DNA of 64,000 nt from Chengkuizengella sediminis (lineage in GTDB: Bacteria > Bacillota > Bacilli > Paenibacillales > KCTC-33759): NCBI RefSeq assembly GCF_010078385.1, contig NZ_SIJC01000004.1, forward strand, positions 405,941 to 469,940. Reading direction: 5' to 3'. The notes beneath the pieces were generated by a model, which saw only the letters and a list, made by a program, of their open reading frames with translations, was not told the DNA's origin and ran no database searches. The position numbers and the translations under genes are program-made. Shown piece by piece: positions 10,001 through 18,353 of the stretch (positions are counted from its first letter, which is position 1; each line of letters opens with the position of its first letter).

Positions 10001-10152
10001 GCAAAACAAATCGCATCAAAAATAGAAGTTTTTCCCGCACCTGTTTTCCCTGAAATCACAAATAAGCGATGTTCCTGCAACTGTGTGAAATCAATGGTTT
10101 CCGTTTGTTTATACGGACCAAATGCAGTCATTTTAATTTTTATCGGTCTCAT
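7060..10152 (-). CDS. sbcC: Exonuclease SbcCD subunit C
   Basis: The 1030-residue protein is a Rad50-type SMC ATPase. Walker A GKTGAGKTS is at about residues 35-43. Two very long Gln/Glu/Lys-rich coiled-coil arms flank a zinc hook CPVC near residue 520. The signature MSGGEKFNASL and Walker B MFIDEGFGSLD lie near the C-terminus. With SbcD it cuts DNA hairpins and protein-blocked double-strand ends in the cytoplasm. It overlaps sbcD by four bases (ATGA), so the pair is translationally coupled. Length is normal for the family. Confidence 0.95.
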   Translation of the reverse strand: MRPIKIKMTAFGPYKQTETIDFTQLQEHRLFVISGKTGAGKTSIFDAICFALFGEASGQDRNDSKMLRSQFADDELFTSVELVFELKKHTYRIFRQLPHVKSGNKSATGERYEFFETTGGMEKPMCERFIVSQVNEKALQLLGINKEQFNQIVMLPQGEFRKLLTSDTENKEEILRRIFKTGLYKNVENILNEKRKQSQSLFEQQIKERGIYINSLKTALPMRDNTQLTEVFGQELYNTFQILDALEQEISFYKEQSSKNEFKLQQQTKKLQDLTAQYHHAEAINQRFDTLEQKRIHKETLESQLPQMASMKKKLEQAEKTDRIELIEQNRMEAKKDFLSKNDAMEKVKNRKIQSDEKMKNAMTAYQIEEQKQPELDHITKQLEHLGQWLPVVKDLNQKQTQIKELEQKRERLQQTFKTIEQQIQTKQTEKNKTQNEVKVFEEQLRSLPEKQEKLAEKREQSIVFTEYMKLKLAVVEMKKEAASNKLNFEQKQNDYTQLEKRWIEGQASILASQLHDGEICPVCGSKEHPLKTNSSKEIPSKQDLDMSRKVKEQTQDEFRKVEAKLENSLLQIEEKEKAVIQYGFLLEHINEEYNQFVQVGKKLKKEVDLLKDKQNRLDQLKPMLEQLNLVLDQKTLDKDKNIAELNELNTKYSTEKALLEQSVVNIPEEVRSLVKLEERIGQTQKHKANLEHRWKAVQEQLEQTKIQQSEVRVLFITTEKQVLETKDKLDKANMQFSQSLEEAGFSQELDYQSAKMTKENRQQLTQQIEEWKSNLSLVTKQIEELKKELKDKKQFDLNEIQNELDQLKKQVEHIREQFYEVHNYAERAEEGKQNILSVSEKVQEAEERYQLIKDLYDVIRGDNAKRISFERYLQIEFLEQIIQMANQRLQKLSNGQFQLLRSDRLEKRGRQSGLGLDVYDHYTGQLRDVKTMSGGEKFNASLCLALGMADVIQSYEGGISIETMFIDEGFGSLDEESLTKAIDTLIDLQKSGRMIGVISHVQELKQSIPAVLDVKKTKEGISSTTFEVR

Positions 10153-11312
10153 CTTCGCTCACCTTCTACTTGCAACATTTCCTGCAAAACGTTGGTAAAT
10201 TGTTTCTCTGTCTCTCCAGTGACTTCCATTCCTCTTACCTCTTTGTAAAAAGCTTTAAAAAGAGAGATTTCATCCATTTTGGATCTTTCAACGACCTGTT
10301 CTTCATTGTCAGTTATTTGAGTTACCGTTAATTTACGCTCTACATGCATTGCATTTGGAAAAACGCTGCGAACACGTTCCATAGGAGATAATACTGGGGT
10401 TTCATCTAACAGACGAACAAAAACATAGTCCTCATTTTTCTCCATTTGTTCAATTTCTTCTAAATTCCCTTCGATCGTATACATATCTCTCTTAGGCGTT
10501 AATTTCCTTTTTTCGATATTTGTTTGCCCATCTCCATCCAATTCAACAACGTAGAAAATCTTATTATGGTTTTCTTCTGATATAGAATATTTTAATGGAG
10601 ATCCTGCATATCTAACGGTTTCATTTTTCACATAATGGGCTTGATGCAAATGACCTAAAGCAGTGTAATGGAACGGTGAAAAATATTCTGCACTAACATA
10701 TTCCGTCCCTCCCATGGAGAGAGGACGTTCTGAATCACTTGTATTTGCGGTTTTTTCACCATATGGTGTGACAAACGCATGACCTACAAAGATATGACGT
10801 GCATTTGGATCTATGTTCTCTTGAATTCGTTCTACTGTTTCTCTCATCGCTTCATCATATGTACGAATTTCATCGTTTTGTAAAACATGTCTAACTTTCC
10901 CTGGTTCTGCATAAGGAACGAGATGGAAGTGAACTTCTCCAAATCCATCGTTCAGTATGACAGGTTCAAAATCATCTGTGAACTCTCCGACTATGTAATA
11001 ACCTGAGGCTTTCATGATTCGACTTCCAAACTGCAGCCTTCCTGGACTATCATGGTTTCCAGCTACTGCAATGACTGGAGTATTGCATTCGATCACAATC
11101 GTTTGGAGCACTTCATCTAATAAATCTATCGCTTCCGTTGGAGGTACCGCTCGATCATACAAATCTCCCGCAATAATGACTGCGTCTGGTTGTTCTTGTT
11201 TGATCGCCTCTATAAACTGATCTAATACATAGCGTTGATCCTCGGTCATATACACACCTTGCACCAGCTTACCTAAATGCCAATCCGCTGTATGAAATAT
11301 TTTCACTTTCAC
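10149..11312 (-). CDS. sbcD: Exonuclease SbcCD subunit D (Mre11-type nuclease)
   Basis: The 387-residue protein shows all metallophosphoesterase motifs of SbcD/Mre11 in order: HTADWHLGK (residues 7-15), GDLYDRA, GNHD, GHAF and GHLH. These bind two Mn2+ ions. The C-terminal third is the capping domain. It is the nuclease of the SbcCD complex, trimming hairpins and blocked DNA ends. It is the upstream gene of the sbcDC pair and its stop overlaps the sbcC start by four bases. No specific regulatory site was seen. Confidence 0.95.
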   Translation of the reverse strand: MKVKIFHTADWHLGKLVQGVYMTEDQRYVLDQFIEAIKQEQPDAVIIAGDLYDRAVPPTEAIDLLDEVLQTIVIECNTPVIAVAGNHDSPGRLQFGSRIMKASGYYIVGEFTDDFEPVILNDGFGEVHFHLVPYAEPGKVRHVLQNDEIRTYDEAMRETVERIQENIDPNARHIFVGHAFVTPYGEKTANTSDSERPLSMGGTEYVSAEYFSPFHYTALGHLHQAHYVKNETVRYAGSPLKYSISEENHNKIFYVVELDGDGQTNIEKRKLTPKRDMYTIEGNLEEIEQMEKNEDYVFVRLLDETPVLSPMERVRSVFPNAMHVERKLTVTQITDNEEQVVERSKMDEISLFKAFYKEVRGMEVTGETEKQFTNVLQEMLQVEGERR

Positions 11313-11495
11313 ACCTACCTTTATCTTAATTCAAAAGCTACAAAACTTTTTTAATTATATCTCCCTTAGAGGTTCATCTTTATGTTCCTCTCATTATACT
11401 ATTCATCATCACATGTTTGAAAGATTATATATGTTGTTAATTCATCCATTTCATGGATTTAGCTGTTTATTTATCTATGTTGTTGGTTTTGTTCA

Positions 11496-11522
11496 AAATA
11501 AAAAGCACTACAATAAGTGCTT
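11496..11522 (-). terminator. Terminator after the 11529-11966 gene
   Basis: Minus-strand AAGCACT and AGTGCTT form a 7-bp stem with a 6-base loop and are followed by TTTTATTTTG. It begins 7 bases past the stop codon. Confidence 0.75.
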
Positions 11523-11528
11523 AAAAAT

Positions 11529-11966
11529 CTAAACTTCTTCTTGTTCAATTTCAAATTTCATCGGAGTATATTTTTCAATTGGAATATAAAATTCCTTCAT
11601 ATTTTCAACTAAACTAAAGAACTCTTTTTTAGAATTACAATCATATGTCCACAGATCTCTTTCAAATTGTTCTAACTCTTTATTGGGTTTAAAGTAAATT
11701 GTTATTTCTAATTGCTCCATATAATCATACTCACCATCTACTTCAAATATGAATTGTCTTACATATCCTAAACTAAATAGTTCTTCTCTTGTAAAATCAT
11801 AAACCCCACATTGAAATAACATAGCATCGTCAGAACAATTTACTTTGATTTTTGAAAATTTTTTAAAAACTTCCCATATTTGAATGCAATCAGGTTCATT
11901 AAATTTCACATTTGCTTCTTTTAACATTTCTTCTAATGTTTGCTTTGCTTTGTTAGCTTCTATCAT
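11529..11966 (-). CDS. Hypothetical acidic protein, 145 aa
   Basis: The frame is open from 12062, but the start at 11966 is preferred. It has GAAGAGGA about 5 bases upstream, and the protein begins MIEANKAKQTLEEML. The upstream 32 codons have no ribosome binding site and odd composition. The product is soluble, rich in Glu, Phe and Tyr, with alternating beta-like stretches (FIFEVDGEYDYMEQLEITIY) and no membrane segment. It is monocistronic and has its own terminator. I do not recognise the family; a small cytoplasmic accessory or immunity-like protein is possible but unsupported. Confidence 0.65.
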   Translation of the reverse strand: MIEANKAKQTLEEMLKEANVKFNEPDCIQIWEVFKKFSKIKVNCSDDAMLFQCGVYDFTREELFSLGYVRQFIFEVDGEYDYMEQLEITIYFKPNKELEQFERDLWTYDCNSKKEFFSLVENMKEFYIPIEKYTPMKFEIEQEEV

Positions 11967-12116
11967 TGTATTCCTCTTCTCATTTACAGACTTTTTAATT
12001 TGTAAAATTTCAAAACCATCATCATCGCATAAATGCCTTCTGGATGCAACAAATTCCAGCACTTGGGTTATTATCTAAAACGGGAAAGTTTGTATGTCTT
12101 CCTTCATTTATTTTTT

Positions 12117-12292
12117 AAACCCATAGGGTCCCTCTTCTTCATTTATATCTTTCATTCTATCTTATGAACCATCTAATCCATTTTCTTGAACTGCTATCCC
12201 TAGACATTCGTACAAAAAACCATTATTAGAGGTTGCCCCTATGGGTTTGATATTATATTATGTTATTTAATATCTTTTTGATTGTACGAATG
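12117..12292. repeat. Two interlocked perfect inverted repeats
   Basis: AAACCCATAGGG (12117-12128) is repeated inverted at 12237-12248, and CATTCGTACAA (12205-12215) is repeated inverted at 12282-12292. The arms interleave (a, b, a', b'), so both cannot form as simple nested hairpins. The surrounding 11967-12544 spacer holds no convincing gene. One short minus-strand frame inside reads NGFLYECLGIAVQENG before a stop, which may be a gene remnant. Confidence 0.5.
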
Positions 12293-12544
12293 CGGATATG
12301 TGAAATAAATAGGTGTTATTACCCTCTCACTATACAGTTGCAAACGTGTGACACAAAAAGAGCCACATAACTGAGACTCTTTATTGTTGCTGGAACTTCT
12401 ATATAAATATTTATTTATTGATAATCATTTCCTTCACAATAAGTAGCTAATGTGCGCCCTTACTGCTCCTTTATTTACTTCATGAAATATATGGTGACTT
12501 TGAAGCATTACTTCCGCAAGAGGTAATATATCAGAATGGGTTAA

Positions 12545-12856
12545 TTAAGTAATGATCCATACGACAAAACTAGGAATTGACATCAACAATAAGTTTTTTG
12601 ACCATCTCATTCTCGATTTCTTTTCTTCCCTGCTTTCATAGGCAAAATTGGCCCTCATACGATCTCCACTTACAGCTGTCCCAGATGTAAGAATAGCCAG
12701 TATTATAAGTATAATAGCAACTTTAAAAGTAATATTTCCTATTGAATGGATTTCACCAACAGATAATACGATAATAAACGTAATAAATAATATGATTCCA
12801 CCATGAACTAGTGGTTTTACAATCCCATCAATCATGACCTTTCGCATGAATCTCAC
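12545..12856 (-). CDS. Small membrane protein, 103 aa (DUF5316-like)
   Basis: The start has AAGGAGTGAG at good spacing. The protein shows three hydrophobic segments at residues about 15-32, 42-60 and 87-102. A loop between the second and third carries SGDRMRANFAYESREEKK, a basic/acidic block that I associate with small bacillar membrane proteins of the DUF5316 type (recognition from memory, moderate). It is monocistronic between a gene-poor spacer and threonine synthase. No function is known; the location in the cytoplasmic membrane is clear from sequence. Confidence 0.7.
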   Translation of the reverse strand: MRFMRKVMIDGIVKPLVHGGIILFITFIIVLSVGEIHSIGNITFKVAIILIILAILTSGTAVSGDRMRANFAYESREEKKSRMRWSKNLLLMSIPSFVVWIIT

Positions 12857-13145
12857 TCCTTAAAAATAATCTTTTTCTAATCTAAGCAAGGTCTTTTCAT
12901 TCACTACCTAAAAATAAGTATTTATAATCAATACGCATCTCGATCTATAAGGTTACAAAATTTCACCCAATATAGAATGAAATTCAATTCGTATAACTGT
13001 ATTGATCTTCACCCATAAACAATACTTATTTTAAGTATAATAATAAACTATTTTTGTAATCATCAAATATCATTTATGATGAATAAAGAATATTCTGGAT
13101 ATTCATTTTTAATATATACTTTCATATCGTTAGGGGGAGAAAATA

Positions 13146-14360
13146 ATGTCTAAACGTAAACCATCTAGTTTTGTCTCTCATTTGGAATGTCCCAAATGTA
13201 ATAAAACATATAGTGTTGATGAAGTCAATCAATTATGTGAATGTGGAACTCCTTTGCTTGTAAAGTATGATCTACAAAAGCTGAAAACACAGTGGCGTAA
13301 GGCAGATTTACTTACAAGAGAGCCAAGCCTATGGCGTTATCGTGAGCTTCTTCCAGTGAAGTCAGATGAAAATATAGTCTCACTTGGTGAGGGAATGACC
13401 CCTTTGATTCCTCTTAAAAATTTAGGAGAAAAGGTAGGTATACCGAACCTGTTATTAAAAGATGAAGGAACGATTCCTTCAGGCTGTTTCAAAGCTCGTG
13501 GAGCTGCAGTAGGAATATCCAAAGCAAAGGAACTAGGTGTGAAATCACTAGCTATGCCTACAAATGGAAATGCAGGCGGAGCCTGGTCTTTATATGCAGC
13601 TAGAGCTGGTATTGAAGCTAACATTGTTATGCCTATTAAAGCACCAAAAATCACAAGAAGTGAAACTTCCATTGCAGGTGCAAAGCTATATTTAGTTGAT
13701 GGACTAATCAGTGATGCAGGTAAAATTGTAGGGAGAGCAGTTCAAAAAAATAGTTTCTACGATGCTTCCACTTTAAAGGAGCCATATCGTATTGAAGGTA
13801 AAAAAACAATGGGATTAGAAATCGCAGAACAACTCGGTTGGGAAGTACCTGATGTAATTCTTTATCCAACTGGTGGTGGCGTAGGAATTATCGGTATTTA
13901 CAAAGGATTGAAAGAACTTAAAGAAATCGGTTGGATCGGTGAAAAAATGCCTCGACTTGTTGCAGTTCAAGCTACAGGATGTGCACCTATCGTAAAGGCT
14001 TGGGAAGAAAATAAAAAAGAATCCGTCATGTGGGAAGATGCAGATACGTTAGCATTCGGTATTAACGTTCCGAAGGCAATTGGTGACTTCTTAGTTTTAG
14101 AGTCTATTTATGAAACAGATGGATGTGCTATAGCCATTGATGATGAGACGATTGTAAAATGTCAGGAAGAAATCGCTTCGATAGAAGGATTATTCGTATG
14201 TCCGGAAGGAGCTGCTAATCTCGCTGCAGCTAAAAAATTAAAAGAACAAAACTGGATTAAGGAAGATGAGAAGGTCGTGTTGCTTAACACAGGGGCTGGA
14301 ATTAAATATCCATATCACCCTGGAGAACCAGCTATTCTTCAACCTAGTGAAGATATCTAA
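13146..14360 (+). CDS. thrC: Threonine synthase
   Basis: The 404-residue PLP enzyme has an N-terminal zinc-ribbon-like block with Cys15, Cys18, Cys31 and Cys33. The catalytic domain follows, with SLGEGMTPL, the PLP lysine in SGCFKARG (Lys116), and the phosphate-binding TGGGVGIIG. It would turn O-phosphohomoserine into threonine. The zinc-ribbon, about 400-residue form is the archaeal/bacterial type distinct from the shorter ThrC in the hom-thrC-thrB operon, and no hom or thrB is adjacent. A relaxed specificity or a second isozyme is therefore possible. The ATG follows an AGGGGGA ribosome binding site; a strong terminator follows. Confidence 0.85.
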   Translation: MSKRKPSSFVSHLECPKCNKTYSVDEVNQLCECGTPLLVKYDLQKLKTQWRKADLLTREPSLWRYRELLPVKSDENIVSLGEGMTPLIPLKNLGEKVGIPNLLLKDEGTIPSGCFKARGAAVGISKAKELGVKSLAMPTNGNAGGAWSLYAARAGIEANIVMPIKAPKITRSETSIAGAKLYLVDGLISDAGKIVGRAVQKNSFYDASTLKEPYRIEGKKTMGLEIAEQLGWEVPDVILYPTGGGVGIIGIYKGLKELKEIGWIGEKMPRLVAVQATGCAPIVKAWEENKKESVMWEDADTLAFGINVPKAIGDFLVLESIYETDGCAIAIDDETIVKCQEEIASIEGLFVCPEGAANLAAAKKLKEQNWIKEDEKVVLLNTGAGIKYPYHPGEPAILQPSEDI

Positions 14361-14370
14361 TATAAAATTC

Positions 14371-14401
14371 ATCCGCTACTGAATAAAGTAGCGGATTTTT
14401 A
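14371..14401 (+). terminator. Terminator of threonine synthase gene
   Basis: ATCCGCTACT and AGTAGCGGAT form a perfect 10-bp stem with a 6-base loop followed by TTTTT, 10 bases after the stop. It may act on both strands, as the next gene converges. Confidence 0.9.
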
Positions 14402-14403
14402 AT

Positions 14404-14886
14404 CTAGTTTTGATACTCAGAGTGTTTTTCTATGTATTTAACTAGTCTCTCACCCGCTGTTTTCTGTATTTTCTTTTTAAAAAATGGAGTCCATCCTATT
14501 AAAAACCCTATCGGGCCAAAAGCCATACGTGACCATTTATTAAAATCAAAATCATCCACATGTTGAATGATTTTCCCATCTTTAAACTCAAAGGAAGCTT
14601 TAATAACGTTTATTACGTTTCTACCTGTTTGTGAAAAGGGATATTTGGCAATCCATCTAGCTTGCCCTTTTGAGTCATCTGCTTGCACGCTGTCAAAGGT
14701 GATTTTGACTTGATCATTATTCCCAAACAACATTTGCCACATTGCACTGGGCTCTTTTCCCTTTAAATTAGGAAATGCATGATCTGCAAATATTGCTTCA
14801 TCGTGGTAACATGATCGAATCGCTTTAAAATCTTTATTTTGAAAACTTGTGTAAAGCTTATGGATCAATTCTTCATTTTTGTTCAT
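14404..14886 (-). CDS. NTF2/SnoaL-like domain protein
   Basis: The 160-residue protein begins MNKNEELIHKLYTSFQNKDF, the classical N-terminal helix of SnoaL/ketosteroid-isomerase-like folds. It continues with the YHDEAIFADHAFPNLKGKE segment and the curved beta sheet with a DGKIIQHVDDFDF ending. A basic C-terminal tail follows. The start at 14886 is chosen because GGAGGTG lies 6-7 bases upstream; a GTG five codons earlier falls inside that site. The family covers isomerases, binding proteins and many unknowns, so no reaction is assigned. It is monocistronic and convergent with threonine synthase. Confidence 0.8.
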   Translation of the reverse strand: MNKNEELIHKLYTSFQNKDFKAIRSCYHDEAIFADHAFPNLKGKEPSAMWQMLFGNNDQVKITFDSVQADDSKGQARWIAKYPFSQTGRNVINVIKASFEFKDGKIIQHVDDFDFNKWSRMAFGPIGFLIGWTPFFKKKIQKTAGERLVKYIEKHSEYQN

Positions 14887-15205
14887 ATCTTTCACCTCCA
14901 CTAAGCTACTAATCTTGATAAATTAAACTAAAGGTATATTCTTCCTGCTTTAATTTTATTATAACATTATCAAAAAAGGACGTGAGTATATAAGAGGTAA
15001 ATCTTTTTAGCATATTATTTTTATAACATACAAATAATATGTGGAATAAAATACAATTATTATGCATGACTATACTCTGCTCCCAAAAAAAGATTGAAAA
15101 TAAAACAAATGTCATATAAAATAAAATCTATATAATAGTTATTAATAACTAACAAAAAAATAATTCAGTCATAATAAACTTATTTCAAATATAAGGAGTC
15201 AAGTT

Positions 15206-16219
15206 ATGAAAAATACATATTCACCAACAAAGTTTGAATCTATTCCTGCTGATGAAGCATCAGTAATACAATCAATGCAAGCTTTATTACAAGGAAAAAT
15301 GGAAAAAAGTTATGAAAAAGGAAATACAAAAAGAGATGCTCATCCTAAACATCTCGCCTTATTAAAAGCTGAATTTGAAATTTCATCAAATCTTCCTGAA
15401 GAACTTAAAGTTGGCCTTTTTCAAAAAGAAAAAACTTATTCCGCATGGGTCAGAATCTCCAATGCTAGTGGAACACCACAACCAGATAAAAAGAAAGATT
15501 TTCGTGGTTTTGCCATTAAATTAGTGGATGTGGATGGAGAAAAGTATCTTAAAGAGGAAAAACAAACGCAAGATTTTGTTTTAATGAGTCATCCAACCAT
15601 GCCACTTGGGACAGCAAAGTTATTTCATGATGCGGTTTACTATGCGATTAAATGGAACCCTCTCGTATTGTTACTAAATTTCATGTTAACTGGCAAAGGG
15701 CATATTATCAAAGAACTTAACAAAGGAAAGAAAAATCATACTTCCCCTTTAGATATTCGTTATTGGAGCACAACCCCCTATTTGTTTGGTGAAAATAATG
15801 TTGTTAAATACTCTATTATCCCAACATCAACATATAAAAGTTCTTTACCAAATGAGTTGACGAATACATATTTAACAGATAATATTGAAAACCATCTCAG
15901 AGAACACGAGGCCAGCTTTGATTTTATGATTCAACTTCAAAAAGATCCTCTTCAAATGCCAGTTGAAGATGCAGGTGTCGAGTGGAAGGAAACAGATTCT
16001 CCTTTTATAAAAGTAGCAACTATAAAAATACCCCAGCAAACCTTCCGAACGAAAGAAAGAGATGAGTTAGCTGAGGATATGTCCTTTTCACCAGGTCATG
16101 TATTATTGGAACATCAACCTATTGGCGGGATTAATCGCGCACGCGTAGAAATTTACAAAAACTTGTCCAAATTCAGACATGTAAGAGATAATCGTAAGAT
16201 GCTTGAACCTACGGAATGA
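15206..16219 (+). CDS. Catalase-like haem protein (short catalase superfamily)
   Basis: The 337-residue protein is shorter than true catalases (about 480). It carries RDAHPKHLALLKAEFEI near residue 47, AWVRISNASG and DFRGFAIKLVDVDG at about 84-115, and a C-terminal block PIGGINRARVEIYKNLSKFR. The last block resembles the catalase proximal segment with the haem-ligand tyrosine and arginine (Tyr in EIYKN, proposed). Such mini-catalases act on peroxides, including fatty-acid hydroperoxides. The gene has an AAGGAG ribosome binding site, is monocistronic, and no peroxide-regulator site was identified. Confidence 0.8.
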   Translation: MKNTYSPTKFESIPADEASVIQSMQALLQGKMEKSYEKGNTKRDAHPKHLALLKAEFEISSNLPEELKVGLFQKEKTYSAWVRISNASGTPQPDKKKDFRGFAIKLVDVDGEKYLKEEKQTQDFVLMSHPTMPLGTAKLFHDAVYYAIKWNPLVLLLNFMLTGKGHIIKELNKGKKNHTSPLDIRYWSTTPYLFGENNVVKYSIIPTSTYKSSLPNELTNTYLTDNIENHLREHEASFDFMIQLQKDPLQMPVEDAGVEWKETDSPFIKVATIKIPQQTFRTKERDELAEDMSFSPGHVLLEHQPIGGINRARVEIYKNLSKFRHVRDNRKMLEPTE

Positions 16220-16236
16220 ATTGGTTCACCACATAT

Positions 16237-16267
16237 GTTTAGGAGGACATTAAAACTCCTCCTGAAC
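16237..16267 (+). terminator. Hairpin downstream of catalase-like gene
   Basis: GTTTAGGAGG pairs with CCTCCTGAAC (one G-U pair) around an 11-base loop, 17 bases after the stop. There is no T run, so intrinsic termination is uncertain. Confidence 0.4.
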
Positions 16268-16378
16268 ATCCAATCACATTAAATTAATTAAAATTTTAAA
16301 CTTCCTATTTTATAGATATCCACTTTCATTTAAAAATTTAGATAATTGATCAAATATGGTTAGGATGGACAGACCTAA

Positions 16379-16864
16379 CTATACAGAATAACTTAAAATC
16401 AACTGCTCTCCAATTGGCCCCATCTTTCTTCGACCAGTATCAATATACCCCGCTTTTTCATACAATTTTTGAGCAGCAATATTCTTTTTATTCACTGCCA
16501 AAACAATCTCGTTACAATCAGGAAATTCTTGATTTGCAAAAACTTTCAACTGCTTCATAGCTATCGATGCATATCCTCTACCTTGTTGAAAGTAATTAAT
16601 AGAAAATGCTGCTAGTAACATAGCATTCGTATTATCCGTATACTCTTTTACTCTGTCACTTGAATGTAATACAAAGAAACCAACTGGCTTTTTATTATTT
16701 ACGATAACAATAGGATGTCGCTCATGTGTCGCTTCTAACCTATCCATTGGCAATGAGGTAAACTGTTCTTGTTCTTTAGTCAACTCAAACTCAGATAGTG
16801 ATTGCAGGTATTCAGGTTTATATCGCTTTAAATCTATTTCATTTAATATAATCATTGGTCTCAA
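16379..16864 (-). CDS. GNAT family N-acetyltransferase
   Basis: The 161-residue protein has the GNAT fold: a beta-strand PIVIVNNKKPVGFFVL, the acetyl-CoA loop QGRGYASIAMKQL near residues 93-106, and the C-terminal NKKNIAAQKLYEKAGY block. It transfers an acetyl group to an amine of unknown identity. The likely start is TTG at 16864, since AGGAAAGGAT lies about 5 bases upstream, while the ATG three codons later is too far. It overlaps the M20 dipeptidase gene by 26 bases, so both are probably one operon and translationally coupled. Confidence 0.8.
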   Translation of the reverse strand: MRPMIILNEIDLKRYKPEYLQSLSEFELTKEQEQFTSLPMDRLEATHERHPIVIVNNKKPVGFFVLHSSDRVKEYTDNTNAMLLAAFSINYFQQGRGYASIAMKQLKVFANQEFPDCNEIVLAVNKKNIAAQKLYEKAGYIDTGRRKMGPIGEQLILSYSV

Positions 16865-18236
16865 TAATATCCTTTCCTAAAGATAAGTAATAGTTGCTCA
16901 GTGCTGCTATTGCTTTTTCAAATTTTTCAACAGACATATTCTCATTAATAGAATGTACATTTGATGTGGAGTGACCAAAGCCAATTAATATTGCAGGTAT
17001 TTCAAGTGTTTGATTCATCATTTCAACAGCAGCGATAGTCCCCCCGCCCCGAATCAGCTGAACCGGTTTGTCAAATACACTTTGTAATGAACTTAGTGCT
17101 TTTAAAATATAAGGGTGGTCTGGTTGAATAAAAAATGGATCTGAACATTTATTCCACTCTATATCTACTTTTACTCCTACAGGTGTATTTTCTCTGATAT
17201 GTTTATCAATGATAGATTTTAATTCTTCTGCCTTTTGATTTGGAACTAAACGACAAGTTACTTTGGCTTTTGCCTTTGCTGGAATAATACTTTTCATTCC
17301 TTCACCTTGGTAACCTCCTTCAATTCCATTGATTTCTAATGTTGGTCTGGTCCAAACTCTTTCCAAAAAAGAATACCCATCTTCTCCAAAGAGTTGTGTC
17401 ACATCAATATCCTCTTTAAGCTTTTCTTCAGAAAAAGAAATGGAGTCAAGTGTATCCTTTTCTAATTCTGTAAGGAGTTTTACATCTTCATAAAATTCAG
17501 GAATTGTAATATACCCTTGGTCATTTTTCATCGAGTTTAATAAATGAACTAATGCATAAATCGGGTTCTGAACCACTCCTCCATAGATACTCCCAGAATG
17601 CAAATCTCGATTAGGACCTTGAACCGTTAATTCAAACCCGATCATGCCTCTTAACCCATGGCAAATAGCTGGGGCATCCTTCTGTAATGAACCTGTATCA
17701 GAAACAACTAATAAATCTGCTGATAAATGCGCTTTATATTTATCTATAATCTCAGGCATTGTTTTACTTCCAATCTCCTCTTCACCCTCTATCACTAGCT
17801 TAATATTCACAGGTAAAAGTTGATTTTGCTGAAAAAGGGTTTCAAGCGCCTTAAGCTGCATGAATAATTGTCCTTTGTTATCCGTTGCCCCCCTACCATA
17901 AAGATGCCCGTCCCGAATTTCTGGATGAAAAGGATCAGATAACCAACCTTCTAAAGATTCTGCAGGCTGGACATCATAATGCCCATAAATAAGCACCGTC
18001 GGTTTTCCTGTTGCATGCATCCAATCTGCATAAATAGCTGGATATCCTCCTCCATCTAAATTTTGAACATGTTCAAATCCGATTCTAGATAAATATGCTT
18101 TTATGTAATCACAGCAATGATACATATCATTTTTATATTTACTATCCGTACTGACACTTGGAATTTCAATGCATTTGATTAGGTCATCTAACAATGCACG
18201 TTTCTCTTTCGACATCGATGATTTGTTTTGTCCCAT
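16839..18236 (-). CDS. M20 family dipeptidase (zinc metallopeptidase)
   Basis: The 465-residue enzyme shows the M20/M25/M40 pattern. YGHYDVQPAE near residue 85 carries the first zinc His and catalytic Asp. GRGATDNKGQ has the bridging Asp, and EGEEEIGS has the catalytic Glu and a ligand Glu. A C-terminal GGGTIAAVEM and GFGHSTSNVHSINE provide the last zinc ligands. A dimerisation insert lies at about 190-350. It cleaves dipeptides or related amide substrates in the cytoplasm. It is followed in an overlapping arrangement by a GNAT gene. The exact substrate cannot be read; carnosinase-like and beta-Ala dipeptidases share this form. Confidence 0.88.
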   Translation of the reverse strand: MGQNKSSMSKEKRALLDDLIKCIEIPSVSTDSKYKNDMYHCCDYIKAYLSRIGFEHVQNLDGGGYPAIYADWMHATGKPTVLIYGHYDVQPAESLEGWLSDPFHPEIRDGHLYGRGATDNKGQLFMQLKALETLFQQNQLLPVNIKLVIEGEEEIGSKTMPEIIDKYKAHLSADLLVVSDTGSLQKDAPAICHGLRGMIGFELTVQGPNRDLHSGSIYGGVVQNPIYALVHLLNSMKNDQGYITIPEFYEDVKLLTELEKDTLDSISFSEEKLKEDIDVTQLFGEDGYSFLERVWTRPTLEINGIEGGYQGEGMKSIIPAKAKAKVTCRLVPNQKAEELKSIIDKHIRENTPVGVKVDIEWNKCSDPFFIQPDHPYILKALSSLQSVFDKPVQLIRGGGTIAAVEMMNQTLEIPAILIGFGHSTSNVHSINENMSVEKFEKAIAALSNYYLSLGKDIIETNDYIK

Positions 18237-18298
18237 TCCCTAAAACCTCCAATTTTTCTGTACATTTATTATAATTAGTATGCTAAGGTATTTGAAAA

Positions 18299-18336
18299 TC
18301 AAAAAAACGCTTACAATCCATATGGAAAGCAAGCGT
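18299..18336 (-). terminator. Terminator of VOC gene
   Basis: Minus-strand AACGCTT (18330-18336) pairs with AAGCGTT (18305-18311), followed by a T run. It lies after the VOC stop codon. Confidence 0.65.
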
Positions 18337-18353
18337 TCCTCTTATGTATATCA

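Noticed and set aside
7060..11312. sbcDC as a phage-defence island
   Set aside because: SbcCD is a housekeeping repair complex and no defence genes or mobile element borders are near.
11967..12062. N-terminal extension of the hypothetical protein at 11529-11966
   Set aside because: The extension lacks a start signal and the internal ATG has GAAGAGGA, so the shorter gene is preferred.
12857..13145. T-box or amino-acid riboswitch before threonine synthase
   Set aside because: No T-box sequence (TGGGTGG-like) or specifier hairpin was visible; no riboswitch class recognised.
14909..15115. Minus-strand frame MTFVLFSIFFWEQSIVMHNN in an A+T-rich spacer
   Set aside because: No ribosome binding site, and its composition reflects the A+T-rich promoter region of the catalase-like gene.
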